Part shown: piece after piece, positions 29,483-38,838 of the stretch
Position numbering within the stretch: the first letter of the stretch is position 1
Layout: each line of letters opens with the position of its first letter
Assembly (NCBI RefSeq): GCF_900696085.1
Contig: NZ_CAADFC020000004.1
Span: 1,247,501-1,311,500 of the forward strand
Reading direction: 5' to 3'
DNA length: 64,000 bases
Source of the DNA: Bradyrhizobium ivorense
GTDB taxonomy: Bacteria; Pseudomonadota; Alphaproteobacteria; Rhizobiales; Xanthobacteraceae
The notes under the pieces: model-generated
Databases searched by the model: none
What the model saw: the letters and a program-made list of their open reading frames with translations, nothing else
Told to the model about the DNA's origin: nothing
Program-made: the position numbers and the translations under genes

Positions 29483-30000
29483 ATCGTAGGATGGGTGGAG
29501 CGCAAACGATCGACCGCCTCGTCGACGCACGCCTCCAGCGCGCGATGCGCGGTGTCGATGACGATACGTTCGCGGTCCCACGCGTCGTAGGCGCGGCCGG
29601 TGACGGCGTTCCAGTCGGGCAAAACCAAACCCGCGATGTCGCTCGACCGCGTCTCGATCCGCCGGCGGTGCTCGGCCGGATCGCTGCACACCAGTTCGAG
29701 CCACGCGATGTCGGCACCGGCCTGTCGCGCGGCTGTCTCCCAGCCGTCGCGCGCCGCCTGCACATCGTTGACGCAGTCCGTGATGACGTCGAGGCCGAGC
29801 GCCAGATTGTCGGTCGCGACGGCCTGGGCTGCGCGATAGGTCCAGTCCTGCAGATCGCGCGGTGCGGCGGGCGAGGCCCAGATGGCCTGATCCATCGTAT
29901 CGATCCGCAGCCAGACCGCGCCCAGGCGCCGCGCCAGCTGTCGCGCGAGGCTCGACTTGCCGGCGCCGGGCAGGCCGGCCAATGCGATCAGTCTTGCCAT
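29479..30000 (-). CDS. P-loop kinase-like ATPase (AAA_33 type)
   Basis: The 173-residue protein has a Walker A (ALAGLPGAGKSSLARQLA, near residues 5-22), an Asp-containing RIDTMDQAIW segment and a lid-like region rich in Arg, matching the zeta-toxin/gluconate-kinase-like AAA_33 group. Such proteins phosphorylate small molecules; the substrate is unknown. It starts 4 nt after the stop of the GT41 glycosyltransferase gene, so the two are co-transcribed and probably translationally coupled. The 3' end overlaps the convergent ankyrin gene by 4 bp. Confidence 0.82.
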   Translation of the reverse strand: MARLIALAGLPGAGKSSLARQLARRLGAVWLRIDTMDQAIWASPAAPRDLQDWTYRAAQAVATDNLALGLDVITDCVNDVQAARDGWETAARQAGADIAWLELVCSDPAEHRRRIETRSSDIAGLVLPDWNAVTGRAYDAWDRERIVIDTAHRALEACVDEAVDRLRSTHPTI

Positions 30001-30004
30001 GAGG

Positions 30005-31987
30005 TTACGCCGACACCGAGATATGATCCGGCGGCAGCCCGGCGCGGTAGCGATCAACCATCGCCTGATAGGCGGACTCGATATGCCGCGCGAACAAGGC
30101 CGTGTCGAACAGCGGTGCGCTCAGGCGATTGCGCTCGAGCTTCGTTCTGACGGCGGCGAGTTCATCGGGATGTTTGGCAAGCCGCACGGCGAGGTCTTCG
30201 AACTGCTCCGCCGTTTGCGCGATCAGTTCGGGCAGGCCGACCGCCGTGAGCAGGCTCGCGGCCACCCTGCCCGCGAAAGTCGGACCGGTCCGGGTCACCA
30301 GCGGCAGGGCGGCCCACAGCGCGTCGCTCGCGGTGGTGTGGGCGTTGTAGGGCAGCGTATCGAGGAACAGGTCGGCGAGGCGATGCCGCGCCAAATGCTC
30401 CGCCGGATCGAGCCGGCCGGCGAAGACAAGGCGGGCCGGGTTGATACCTCTCGCGCCGGCCTCCTTGCGCAGATTGCCGATCGCGGTCTGGTTCTCGGCC
30501 ACCAGCCAGAGCACGCTGCCGTCGACGGCACCGAGGATGCGCATCCAGCTTGCGAACGTCTCGGGCAGGATCTTGTGGCTGTTGTTGAAGCAGCAGAACA
30601 CGAAGCCGTCGTCGGGCAGGTCGAACTCGCGCCGGGTGAACGGCCGATCGGTCACCGGCCGCTTGCGGTCGTTGGGCTGATAGCTGTGCGGCAGCCGGAC
30701 CAGCTTCTCCGCGTAACAGGCGGCGTCCAACTCCGGCAGGACGGTCGCATCGCCGATGATGTAGTCGATATAGGGCGCACCCATCGTCCCGGGATAGCCG
30801 AGATAATTGACCTGGATCGGCGCCGGACGCAGCGCAAAGATATTGCTGCGCGCGCCCTTGGTGAAACCGTTGAGGTCGACCAGGATGTCGATCTCCGCGT
30901 CCGCGATCGCGCGCGCGACCTCGGCATCGGGCCGCGCTTCGCAGGCGGCAAAATTGTCGAACGACTTGATCAGGCGGGCGCGGATGTCGGATCCGTCGTC
31001 GGGCCCGATCGAATAGCCGAACAGCTCGAACCGTGTCCGGTCATGCAGCTCGAACAATTCCGCGATCAGATGCGCTGTGGCGTGCCTGCGGAAATCGGTG
31101 GAGACGTAGCCGAGGCGGATCCTGTCGTGGGCGCGGGGCGCAGCTCGCCACAGCGGTTTTGGCGCCGCGGGATGCCGCTGCGTCACCCAGGCCTCGGCGC
31201 AGCGGCGATGATCTTCGGCGGCGTCCGACAGCGACAGCAGCGCGAATGGCCCGCAGCTCGCTTTGCCCGCCCGCACCGACGCCATGAGGCGCGCGACATC
31301 GCCGTCGAGGCCGTCCCAATTGCACAGCCGCATTTTTGTGTGAAGCCGTGCACCCTCGACGCCCTCCAGATCGGGCTTCAGCGACAGCGCCTGGTCGTAA
31401 GCGCTGAAGGCCTCGTCATAGCGGCCGAGATCGTAGAACGCGTTGCCGCGGCCGAGCCAGGCTTCCGCGAGGCGCGGATTGATCGCGAGCGTCCGCTCGT
31501 AAGCCGCTAGCGCGTCGGCGGCGCGGCCGAGCAGCAGCAGCGTCTTGGCCTTGTTGGCATGGGCTTCGGCATAGGCCCCGTTCAGCGCAACCGCCCGGTC
31601 GAAATCGGCGACCGCTAGTCCATATTGCTCGAGATCGTTGTAGACCGTGCCGCGATTGTTCCAGGTCTCGGCCGTGCGCGGATTGAGGGCCAAGGCCTTG
31701 CTGAAATTTTCCAGCGCCTGCTGCGGTTTGCCGAGATGCTTGGAGATCAGCCCGTAATTGTAGAACGACACGTCGGACTGCTGATTGAGCGAGGTCGCCC
31801 GGGCGATCAGCGGTTCGGCTTCCGCAAAGCGCTCCATGCTCATGAGAACGACGACCAGGAGGTTGAGCGCCGGGACATTCGAGCGATCGCTCTTGACGAC
31901 GCGGCGGAACAGCTCCTCGGCGCGCCTGAAGTCGCGGCCGTTGAGCGCGGCCAGCCCGTCATTGAAGGTCTTGGCGATCACGGACAT
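30005..31987 (-). CDS. TPR-containing glycosyltransferase of the O-GlcNAc transferase family (GT41-like)
   Basis: The 660-residue protein joins an N-terminal TPR superhelix (at least five repeats, residues ~1-215, e.g. AETWNNRGTVYNDLEQYGLAV written in part) to a C-terminal OGT/SPINDLY catalytic region (~290-650). Conserved signatures include IRLGYVSTDFRRHATAHLI, ILVDLNGFTKGAR, PIQVNYLGYPGTMG, the RFxRLPHSYQPND-type strand, FNNSHKI and the nucleotide-binding LDTLPYNAHTTASDALW. Bacterial members transfer sugars to Ser/Thr of proteins, flagellin or adhesins in several cases. It has no signal peptide, so it acts in the cytoplasm. The kinase-like gene follows 4 nt later. Confidence 0.88.
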   Translation of the reverse strand: MSVIAKTFNDGLAALNGRDFRRAEELFRRVVKSDRSNVPALNLLVVVLMSMERFAEAEPLIARATSLNQQSDVSFYNYGLISKHLGKPQQALENFSKALALNPRTAETWNNRGTVYNDLEQYGLAVADFDRAVALNGAYAEAHANKAKTLLLLGRAADALAAYERTLAINPRLAEAWLGRGNAFYDLGRYDEAFSAYDQALSLKPDLEGVEGARLHTKMRLCNWDGLDGDVARLMASVRAGKASCGPFALLSLSDAAEDHRRCAEAWVTQRHPAAPKPLWRAAPRAHDRIRLGYVSTDFRRHATAHLIAELFELHDRTRFELFGYSIGPDDGSDIRARLIKSFDNFAACEARPDAEVARAIADAEIDILVDLNGFTKGARSNIFALRPAPIQVNYLGYPGTMGAPYIDYIIGDATVLPELDAACYAEKLVRLPHSYQPNDRKRPVTDRPFTRREFDLPDDGFVFCCFNNSHKILPETFASWMRILGAVDGSVLWLVAENQTAIGNLRKEAGARGINPARLVFAGRLDPAEHLARHRLADLFLDTLPYNAHTTASDALWAALPLVTRTGPTFAGRVAASLLTAVGLPELIAQTAEQFEDLAVRLAKHPDELAAVRTKLERNRLSAPLFDTALFARHIESAYQAMVDRYRAGLPPDHISVSA

Positions 31988-32304
31988 TGCAGCTCACAGC
32001 ATCAGGATCGGATCACCACACGCAGCAACGCCGGCCGCAACCGCCGGGCGAGTTTACCGCGGATGGTGCAAACGCGTCCAGCCTCGACGGCAAGGAACAG
32101 TGCCGTCGGGTGAGCGAATGGCCAAATCCTCACCTGGGACGGCGTGGCGGAGGCATTTATTGCGGGAATGTTGCTGCGCACCGCGGCCTCACCGGCGATC
32201 CGGCGAAACGCGGCAGAGGTGTGGCCGCGTGCTGTGACATTTAAGCTTTTGCATTACGGCGCAGGCGGATAGAAGCTCCCCGCAACGACGCCGATGCTGA
32301 TGCA
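31988..32304. other. Intergenic region between the GT41 gene and the RND pump
   Basis: About 317 bp carrying the divergent upstream regions of both genes. No gene, clear operator or terminator is seen; a small AT-rich patch (TTTAAGCTTTTGCATTA) lies at 32240-32256. Confidence 0.4.
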
Positions 32305-35300
32305 ATGAACCTCTCCGCGCCCTTTGTCCGCCGACCGGTCGGCACCACGCTGCTGTCGCTTGGGCTCGTGGTGGCTGGCGTCATTGCATTCTTCAAGCTG
32401 CCGGTGTCGCCGCTGCCCGACGTCGACATTCCGACCATCATGGTGCAGGCGACGCTGCCGGGCGCCAGCCCCGCCGACGTCGCCGCCACCGTGGCAAGCC
32501 CGCTCGAGCGCCACCTCGGCCAGATCGCCAGCGTCACCGAGATGACGTCGATGAGCTCGCTCGGTTCCGCCCGCATCACCCTGCAGTTCGACATCGACCG
32601 CGACATCAACGGCGCGGCGCGCGACGTGCAGGCGGCGATCAACGCGGCGCGCGCCGATCTGCCGACCAATCTGCGCGCCAATCCGACCTACCGCAAATTC
32701 AATCCGGCCTCGGCGCCGATCCTGATCTATACGCTAACCTCGGACACGCTGACGCCGGCCGAGCTGTACGACGCCGCCTCGACCGTGCTGGCGCAAAAGC
32801 TCTCGCAGGTCGCCGGCGTCGGCGAAGTCTCGGTCGGCGGCGGCTCGCTGCCCGCGGTGCGCGTCGAGCTGATCCCGCCGGCGCTCAACAAATACGGCAT
32901 CGGGCTGGAAGACGTCCGCGCCGCGATCGCCAGCGCCAATGCGCACAGCCCGAAGGGCGGCATCGACGTCGGCGAACAGCGCTACCAGATCTACGCCAAC
33001 GACCAGGCGCGGAAGGCGGACGACTACAAGCCGCTGGTCGTCGCCTACCGCAACGGCGCGCCGGTGCGGCTGACCGACGTCGGCGACGTCATCGATTCCG
33101 TGGAAAACGTGCGCACCATCGGGCTTGCCAACGGCAAGCCGGCGATCGTGATGATCGTGTACCGACAGCCGGGCGCCAACATCATCCAGATGGTCGACCA
33201 GGTGAAGTCGCTGATGCCGCAGCTGAAGGCCTCGGTCTCGCCCGCCATCGACATCAACCTCGCAATGGACCGCTCGAAGACCATCCGCGCCTCGCTGCAC
33301 GACGTCGAGATCACGCTCTTGGTCGCCGTCGCGCTGGTGATCCTGGTGGTGTTTGCATTCCTGCGCAGCGCGCGGGCCACGCTGGTTCCCGTGGTGGCGG
33401 TCGGAGTGTCGCTGATCGCGACCTTCGCGGTGATGTATCTGCTCGGCTACACGCTCGACATCTTCTCCCTGATGGCGCTGACGGTCGCGACCGGGTTCGT
33501 GGTCGACGACGCCATCGTGGTGCTGGAAAACGTCAGCCGCCACCTCGATGCCGGAATGTCGCGGCTGCAGGCGACGCTGCTCGGCACCCGCGAGGTCGGC
33601 TTCACCGTGCTGTCGATGAGCGTGTCGCTGATTGCGGTGTTCGTGCCCATCCTGTTGATGGGCGGACTGGTCGGGCGGCTGTTCCGCGAATTCGCCATGA
33701 CCATCACGATCGCGATCGTGATCTCGCTGGTGGTCTCGCTGACTACGACGCCGATGATGTGTGCCGTGCTGCTGCGCAGCGAGCGCGGCCGGCAGCACGG
33801 GCGGATCTACCGGATCAGCGAACGCATCTTCGAACTGATGCTGGGCGGCTACCGGCGGACGCTGGCGCTCGCGCTGCGGCACCCGCTGATGGTGATGCTG
33901 ATCCTCGGCTCGACCCTGTATCTGAACTTCCACCTCTATGCCGTGGTGCCCAAGGGCTTTGTGCCGCAGCAGGACACCGGCCTCCTGATCGGCTCGATCC
34001 AGGCCGACCAGAGCACCTCGTTCCAGCTGATGAAGCAGAAGCTGACGCAGTTCATCGAGATCGTCAAAAGCGATCCGGCGGTCGATACCGCGGTCGGCTT
34101 CACCGGCGGCGGCGGCGCGGGCCCGGGCGGCGCCACCAACACCGGCACGGTGTTCGCCTCGCTGAAGCCGATGAGCGAACGCAACCTGCGCGCCGACCGG
34201 GTGATCGAGCGGCTGCGCGACAAGCACTCGGAGGTCGCGGGCGCCACGCTGTTCCTGCAATCGGTCGGCGATCTCGGCGCCGGCGGGCGTTCCGGCAATG
34301 CTGCTTACCAATACACGCTGCAGGGCTCGACCTTCGAGGAGCTGAACGAGTGGACGCCAAAGCTCGTCGCCGCGCTGCAGAAGGAGCCGTTGCTGGCCGA
34401 CGTCAACACCGACCAGCAGAACAAGGCGCTGCAATCCAATCTGGTGATCGATCGCGATTCGGTCGCCCGCCTCGGCCTCACCATCAGCCAGATCGACAAC
34501 ACGCTCTATGACGCGTTCGGGCAGCGCCAGGTCTCGACCATCTTCGTCGCGCGTAACCAGTATCACGTCATCATGGAGGTCGCGCCGCGCTATTCGCAGA
34601 ATCCGGAGACCTTGAAGGAGGTCTATATCTCCACCGCGGGCGGATCGGCGACCGGCACCCAGAGCACCAACGCGGTGGCCGGAACGGTGGCCTCGTCATC
34701 GCAGACGAGTTCGCTCAGCGCAGTCGCCGCCAATGCGGTGCGCAACCAGGCCACCAACTCGATCGGCGCCACCGGCAAGGGTGTCGCCTCGACCGGGACC
34801 GCGGTCTCGACCAGCGCGGAGACGATGATCCCGCTGTCGAGCGTCGCCCGCTTCGAGCCGGGCGAGACGCCGCTTGCGGTCAATCACCAGGACCTCCTGG
34901 TCGCCAGCACCATCTCCTTCAACCTGCCGCCGGGCGCCTCGCTTGGCACAGCTACCACGGTGATCGAGAGGGTGATGCACGAGATCGGCATGCCGGCGGG
35001 AATTCATGGCGGCTTCGCGGGGACCGCCAAGATCTTCCAGCAGGCGCTGGCCAACGAAATCTTTCTGATCCTGGCGGCGCTGGCGACGATCTACATCTCG
35101 CTCGGCATGCTCTACGAGAGCTACATCCATCCGCTGACCATCCTCTCCACCTTGCCCTCGGCCGGCGTCGGTGCGGTGGCGGCGCTGATGCTGTCGCGGA
35201 CCGATTTCGACATCATCGGCGCGATCGGCGTAATCCTGCTGATCGGCATCGTGAAGAAGAACGCCATCATGATGATCGATTTCGCGCTCGACGCCGAACG

Positions 35301-35601
35301 GCAACGCGGGCTGTCGTCGCGCGATGCGATCTACGAGGCCTGCCTGATGCGGTTCCGGCCGATTATGATGACGACGCTCGCCGCGCTGTTCGGCGCGGTG
35401 CCGCTGATGATCGGCTTCGGCGAAGGCAGCGAGCTGCGCCAGCCGCTCGGCATCGCGATCTTCGGCGGCCTGATCCTGAGCCAGATCCTGACGCTCTACA
35501 CGACGCCGGTGGTCTACCTCTATCTCGACCGCGCCCGGCTGTGGACCCAGCGGCGGCGCGCTGCACGCCGCGCGCGAAGGGCAGCGTCGAACCCGTCTTG
35601 A
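32305..35601 (+). CDS. RND-family efflux permease, MdtB/MdtC-like
   Basis: The 1098-residue inner-membrane proton-antiport pump has the RND layout: a first helix (VGTTLLSLGLVVAGVIAFFK), a large periplasmic porter loop, six helices including the TM4 proton-relay VVDDAIVVLEN, a second periplasmic loop and the remaining helices with the KKNAIMMIDFALDAE motif. Sequence is closest to the MdtBC group of drug/solute pumps. Unusually, residues ~777-841 form a Ser/Thr/Ala/Gly-rich insertion that typical members lack. No membrane-fusion or outer-membrane gene is adjacent, so its partners must be elsewhere. Confidence 0.93.
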   Translation: MNLSAPFVRRPVGTTLLSLGLVVAGVIAFFKLPVSPLPDVDIPTIMVQATLPGASPADVAATVASPLERHLGQIASVTEMTSMSSLGSARITLQFDIDRDINGAARDVQAAINAARADLPTNLRANPTYRKFNPASAPILIYTLTSDTLTPAELYDAASTVLAQKLSQVAGVGEVSVGGGSLPAVRVELIPPALNKYGIGLEDVRAAIASANAHSPKGGIDVGEQRYQIYANDQARKADDYKPLVVAYRNGAPVRLTDVGDVIDSVENVRTIGLANGKPAIVMIVYRQPGANIIQMVDQVKSLMPQLKASVSPAIDINLAMDRSKTIRASLHDVEITLLVAVALVILVVFAFLRSARATLVPVVAVGVSLIATFAVMYLLGYTLDIFSLMALTVATGFVVDDAIVVLENVSRHLDAGMSRLQATLLGTREVGFTVLSMSVSLIAVFVPILLMGGLVGRLFREFAMTITIAIVISLVVSLTTTPMMCAVLLRSERGRQHGRIYRISERIFELMLGGYRRTLALALRHPLMVMLILGSTLYLNFHLYAVVPKGFVPQQDTGLLIGSIQADQSTSFQLMKQKLTQFIEIVKSDPAVDTAVGFTGGGGAGPGGATNTGTVFASLKPMSERNLRADRVIERLRDKHSEVAGATLFLQSVGDLGAGGRSGNAAYQYTLQGSTFEELNEWTPKLVAALQKEPLLADVNTDQQNKALQSNLVIDRDSVARLGLTISQIDNTLYDAFGQRQVSTIFVARNQYHVIMEVAPRYSQNPETLKEVYISTAGGSATGTQSTNAVAGTVASSSQTSSLSAVAANAVRNQATNSIGATGKGVASTGTAVSTSAETMIPLSSVARFEPGETPLAVNHQDLLVASTISFNLPPGASLGTATTVIERVMHEIGMPAGIHGGFAGTAKIFQQALANEIFLILAALATIYISLGMLYESYIHPLTILSTLPSAGVGAVAALMLSRTDFDIIGAIGVILLIGIVKKNAIMMIDFALDAERQRGLSSRDAIYEACLMRFRPIMMTTLAALFGAVPLMIGFGEGSELRQPLGIAIFGGLILSQILTLYTTPVVYLYLDRARLWTQRRRAARRARRAASNPS

Positions 35602-35671
35602 CCTCCGGTCGTTGACAGACTGGTGCTGACCTTGCCAACCTGCGGTCAGAGACAGCGCAAGGAACCGATCC

Positions 35672-36139
35672 GTGACTCTCGCACCGGAACTCGCAGTCAC
35701 GCGCTGGTTCAACGCCGGCGAACCGCTGACTTTGGCCGCGCTGCGCGGCCGGCCGGTGCTGCTGCACGCCTTCCAGATGCTGTGCCCCGGCTGCGTCGCG
35801 CACGGCACGCCGCAGACGCAGCGCGCCTTCGAGCTGTTCAAGCATTCCGACCTGCAGGTGATCGGCCTGCACACCGTATTCGAGCACCACGACGCGATGA
35901 CGCCGGTGTCGCTGGAAGCGTTCATTCACGAGTACCGGCTGACCTTTCCGATCGGCGTCGACCAGCCCGGCGAGGACACGCCGATCCCGGTGACGATGCA
36001 GCGCTATGGCATGCAGGGCACGCCGACCATCATCTTGATCGGGCGCAACGGCAACATCGTGCATCACGGTTTTGGGCAGCAGAGCGACATGGCGCTGGGT
36101 GCCATCATCGCCGCGGAGCTCGCCAATACGCCGGGGTGA
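35672..36139 (+). CDS. Thioredoxin-fold redoxin protein
   Basis: The 155-residue cytoplasmic protein has a thioredoxin/peroxiredoxin-like fold: PVLLHAFQMLCPGC (redox CxxC), a middle QVIGLHTVFEHH strand and the cis-Pro QGTPTIILIG. It may reduce a thiol or peroxide, but lacks the classic AhpC/TSA PxxxTxxC pattern. GTG at 35672 follows AAGGA. It lies between the RND pump and the aldehyde dehydrogenase on the same strand, and the three may form a unit. Confidence 0.78.
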   Translation: MTLAPELAVTRWFNAGEPLTLAALRGRPVLLHAFQMLCPGCVAHGTPQTQRAFELFKHSDLQVIGLHTVFEHHDAMTPVSLEAFIHEYRLTFPIGVDQPGEDTPIPVTMQRYGMQGTPTIILIGRNGNIVHHGFGQQSDMALGAIIAAELANTPG

Positions 36140-36254
36140 TGCCGGCCAGCGCCGGCTGCAACCCGCTCGCGCGGCTGCGTTGTAACGACGTCGCGAAAGG
36201 CGTGGTAGCGTTTGACCAATCGGAAGCATTATCTGCCAGGATCGGGAGGATACC

Positions 36255-37736
36255 GTGAAAACCTACCAGCTCTACATCAACGGTCAGTATGTCGACCCCG
36301 CCAATGGCGAATGGTTCGAGACGATCGATCCCTATCGCGGCGAGGCCTGGGCAAAAATCCCGCGCGGCACCGCCGCCGACGCCGACAAGGCGGTGAAGGC
36401 CGCCAATGAGGCGATGTGGAACGGCCCCTGGGCCAAGATGACGGCATCCGCGCGCGGCAAGGCGATGCGCAAGCTCGGCGATCTCGTCGCCGCCAATGCC
36501 GAGCGTCTCGCCGAGATCGAGGTGCGCGACAACGGCAAGCTGATGGCGGAGATGCTGGGCCAGCTCCGCTACCATCCGGAATGGTGGTGGTACTTCGGCG
36601 GCCTGGTCGACAAGCTCGAAGGCGGCCTGGTGCCGATCGACAAGGCGGAGACCTTTGCCTACACGACGCATGAGCCGGTCGGCGTGGTCGCGGCGCTCAC
36701 CGCCTGGAATTCGCCGCTGCTGTTCGTCGCCTGGAAATGCGCCGCCGCGCTCGCGGCCGGCTGCGCGGTCGTCGTCAAGCCGTCGGAATTCACCTCGGCC
36801 AGTACGCTGGAATTCGCGGCGCTGACCAAGGAGGCCGGGATTCCCGACGGCATCTTCAACGTGGTGACCGGCTTCGGACCTGAGGCCGGCGCCGCGCTGA
36901 TCTCGCATCCCGGCGTCGCAAAAATCACTTTCACCGGATCCGACACGACCGGCGCCAGGGTCTACGAGACCGCGGCGAAGAGCCTGAAGCGGGTCTCGCT
37001 CGAGCTGGGCGGCAAATCGCCCAACATCGTGTTCGAGGATGCCGACCTCACGGCCGCCGCCGCCGGCGCGATCTCCGGCATTTTTGCGGCGACCGGCCAG
37101 ACCTGCATCGCCGGATCGCGGCTCCTTGTGCAGAGCTCGATCAAGGAAAAGTTCGTCGCGCGCGTGCTGGAGCTGGCGAAATCCGCCAAGATCGGCGATC
37201 CCAGCAAGCCCGACACCAATGTCGGCCCGATCACGACGCCGGCGCAGTACAAGAAGGTGCTCGACTATATCGACATCGCCAAAGCCGAGGGCGCGCGCTG
37301 CCTGCTCGGCGGCAAGCCGGCCTCCGGCGACGGCATCATGGGCGGCCAATTCGTCGAACCGACCATCTTCACCGATGTCGACAACTCGATGCGGATCGCG
37401 CGCGAAGAGGTGTTCGGGCCGGTGCTGTCGATCATCTCCTTCGACACCGAGGAGGACGCGATCCGGATCGCCAACGACACCATCTACGGCCTCGCCGCCG
37501 GCATCTGGACCAAGGATCTCGCCCGCGCCATCCGCGTGCCGAAACAGCTGCGCGCCGGCACCGTGTGGGTAAACACCTACCGCGCCATCAGCTACATGAT
37601 GCCGTTCGGCGGCATGAAGTTCTCCGGCGTCGGCCGCGAGAGCGGCATCGACGCGGTGCGCGAGTATCAGGAAACCAAGAGCGTCTGGATCTCGACCGCG
37701 CAGGACGTGCCGGCCAATCCGTTCGTGATGCGGTGA
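36255..37736 (+). CDS. NAD(P)-dependent aldehyde dehydrogenase
   Basis: The 493-residue enzyme oxidises an aldehyde to the acid. The general base is in LELGGKSPNIVF (near residue 255) and the nucleophile in the GQTCIAGSRLLVQ Cys near residue 287; the cofactor motif FTGSDTTGARVY and the WNSPLLFVAWKCAAALAAG block are intact. The substrate is not deducible; the WWWYFGGLVDKLEG segment is typical of a broad rhizobial ALDH group. Confidence 0.92.
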   Translation: MKTYQLYINGQYVDPANGEWFETIDPYRGEAWAKIPRGTAADADKAVKAANEAMWNGPWAKMTASARGKAMRKLGDLVAANAERLAEIEVRDNGKLMAEMLGQLRYHPEWWWYFGGLVDKLEGGLVPIDKAETFAYTTHEPVGVVAALTAWNSPLLFVAWKCAAALAAGCAVVVKPSEFTSASTLEFAALTKEAGIPDGIFNVVTGFGPEAGAALISHPGVAKITFTGSDTTGARVYETAAKSLKRVSLELGGKSPNIVFEDADLTAAAAGAISGIFAATGQTCIAGSRLLVQSSIKEKFVARVLELAKSAKIGDPSKPDTNVGPITTPAQYKKVLDYIDIAKAEGARCLLGGKPASGDGIMGGQFVEPTIFTDVDNSMRIAREEVFGPVLSIISFDTEEDAIRIANDTIYGLAAGIWTKDLARAIRVPKQLRAGTVWVNTYRAISYMMPFGGMKFSGVGRESGIDAVREYQETKSVWISTAQDVPANPFVMR

Positions 37737-37758
37737 GCGGCTGCGGCCTCGCGCACGC

Positions 37759-37896
37759 TCAGAGATAGCGCTTGGCCACCAGCAGGAAGCCGAGGACGCC
37801 GCCGGTCACGGCGACGACGGCGATGCCGTTCCAGAGGCTGAGATAGGCAGCCGACCAGTACGTCGCGGTCGCAGCCTTGTTCGGTTTCTTCGGCAT
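37759..37896 (-). CDS. 45-residue single-pass membrane protein
   Basis: The frame reads MPKKPNKAATATYWSAAYLS, followed by LWNGIAVVAVTGGVLGFLL, then VAKRYL: a basic cytoplasmic start and one hydrophobic helix of about 22 residues at the end. Codon third positions are nearly all G or C, as in real genes here. I see no strong ribosome-binding site. The family and function are unknown. It is convergent with the aldehyde dehydrogenase and lies about 140 bp downstream of the secreted Cys/His protein on the same strand. Confidence 0.6.
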   Translation of the reverse strand: MPKKPNKAATATYWSAAYLSLWNGIAVVAVTGGVLGFLLVAKRYL

Positions 37897-38039
37897 GTGT
37901 GGCCATTCGAATCGGCGCCGCCGCCTGGTCAACACGGGCGACGGCGCCTGTCTGAGAGGGCTTCTTGCGAAGCCGCTGCCAACCTAGGCGGCCTTGATGA
38001 ACGGTTGGTTTATCTGGCCGAGAGCGTTGGCCGCTTTCC

Positions 38040-38420
38040 TCAGAAGGAGGCGTAGGCGTTGCGGAACGCGATGGCGCCGGCCAGCGACCGCGGCCGCGCG
38101 CGAACGCCATGACCATCGTTGCCGCTCTGCACGATCCATTGACCGTTCTGCTGGCCGACGATCTTGCCGACATGGTGACGCCACACCACGATGGTGCCGA
38201 TCGACGGGCCGCCGGCATTGCTGCCGTAGCGCGCCCAGGATCGCGCCAGGTTGTACTGCGGCCCCGGATCGCTGCCGACCTGCGTACGCATGTACCAGCC
38301 GCACCACGCAGCCGGACGGCCGGAATGTGCATAATGCCGATGACGGTGGTGGCTGCGGGCTTCGGCAGCAGATGAAACGAATGCCGAGAGCACGGCAGCT
38401 GCAACCAGGATTTTACGCAT
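38040..38420 (-). CDS. Secreted Cys/His peptidase-like protein, short form
   Basis: The 126-residue product is a small relative of the gene at 11485-12186. A signal peptide (ILVAAAVLSAFVSSAAEA) is followed by a His-rich stretch (RSHHRHRHYAHSG) and a compact domain with AWCGWYMRTQVG (likely catalytic Cys), GTIVVWRHHVGKIVG (His) and VQSGNDGHG. The similarity in order and motifs indicates the same CHAP/NlpC-P60-type family. It probably acts in the periplasm on peptidoglycan or a metal. ATG 38420 follows AAGGAC. Confidence 0.75.
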   Translation of the reverse strand: MRKILVAAAVLSAFVSSAAEARSHHRHRHYAHSGRPAAWCGWYMRTQVGSDPGPQYNLARSWARYGSNAGGPSIGTIVVWRHHVGKIVGQQNGQWIVQSGNDGHGVRARPRSLAGAIAFRNAYASF

Positions 38421-38838
38421 AACAATAGTCCTTCTTGCTGTTGGCGGGAGACCATCCATTGTGTGTGAGGGGACGTCGCGGATGATCCCGCGATCAAATT
38501 GCGAAGCGACCGCATCGGTCAGGCGACGCAACACAGGGCGGGCAAAGGCCCGCCCGGCCGTTTAAGGTGCGGGCTATGGCCAAAATGTGGCTCGTAATTC
38601 TCGCCCAGCAGAACGCAATGACGTGATTTCGGCCTGGTTGTCACAGAGGCATTCCGGCATCAGCTGCGCAAGCTGCCGGATCATCACGCAACGACATCCG
38701 CTTGCCTTGGCCGTTGTGGCGCGAGCGCGCGTACGAACGGCGACGGTAAAGACTGCCGCGGCAAGGCCAGCGTGACCGCGCGAAAATATCGCGCTATCCT
38801 CTTAGGACAATAATCAAGAGCAAGAGGAAGCCCCCATC
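38421..38838. other. Intergenic region upstream of the GMC oxidoreductase
   Basis: About 418 bp with the promoters of two divergent genes. An 8-bp stem with AAAG loop lies at 38536-38555 (GGGCGGGC/GCCCGCCC). I saw no gene or clear promoter; short ORFs here lack protein-like composition. Confidence 0.4.

Noticed and set aside
32734..34566. A 610-codon frame opposite the RND pump
   Set aside because: Composition (His/Arg/Asp/Gln) is that of a shadow frame; the pump is intact on the plus strand.
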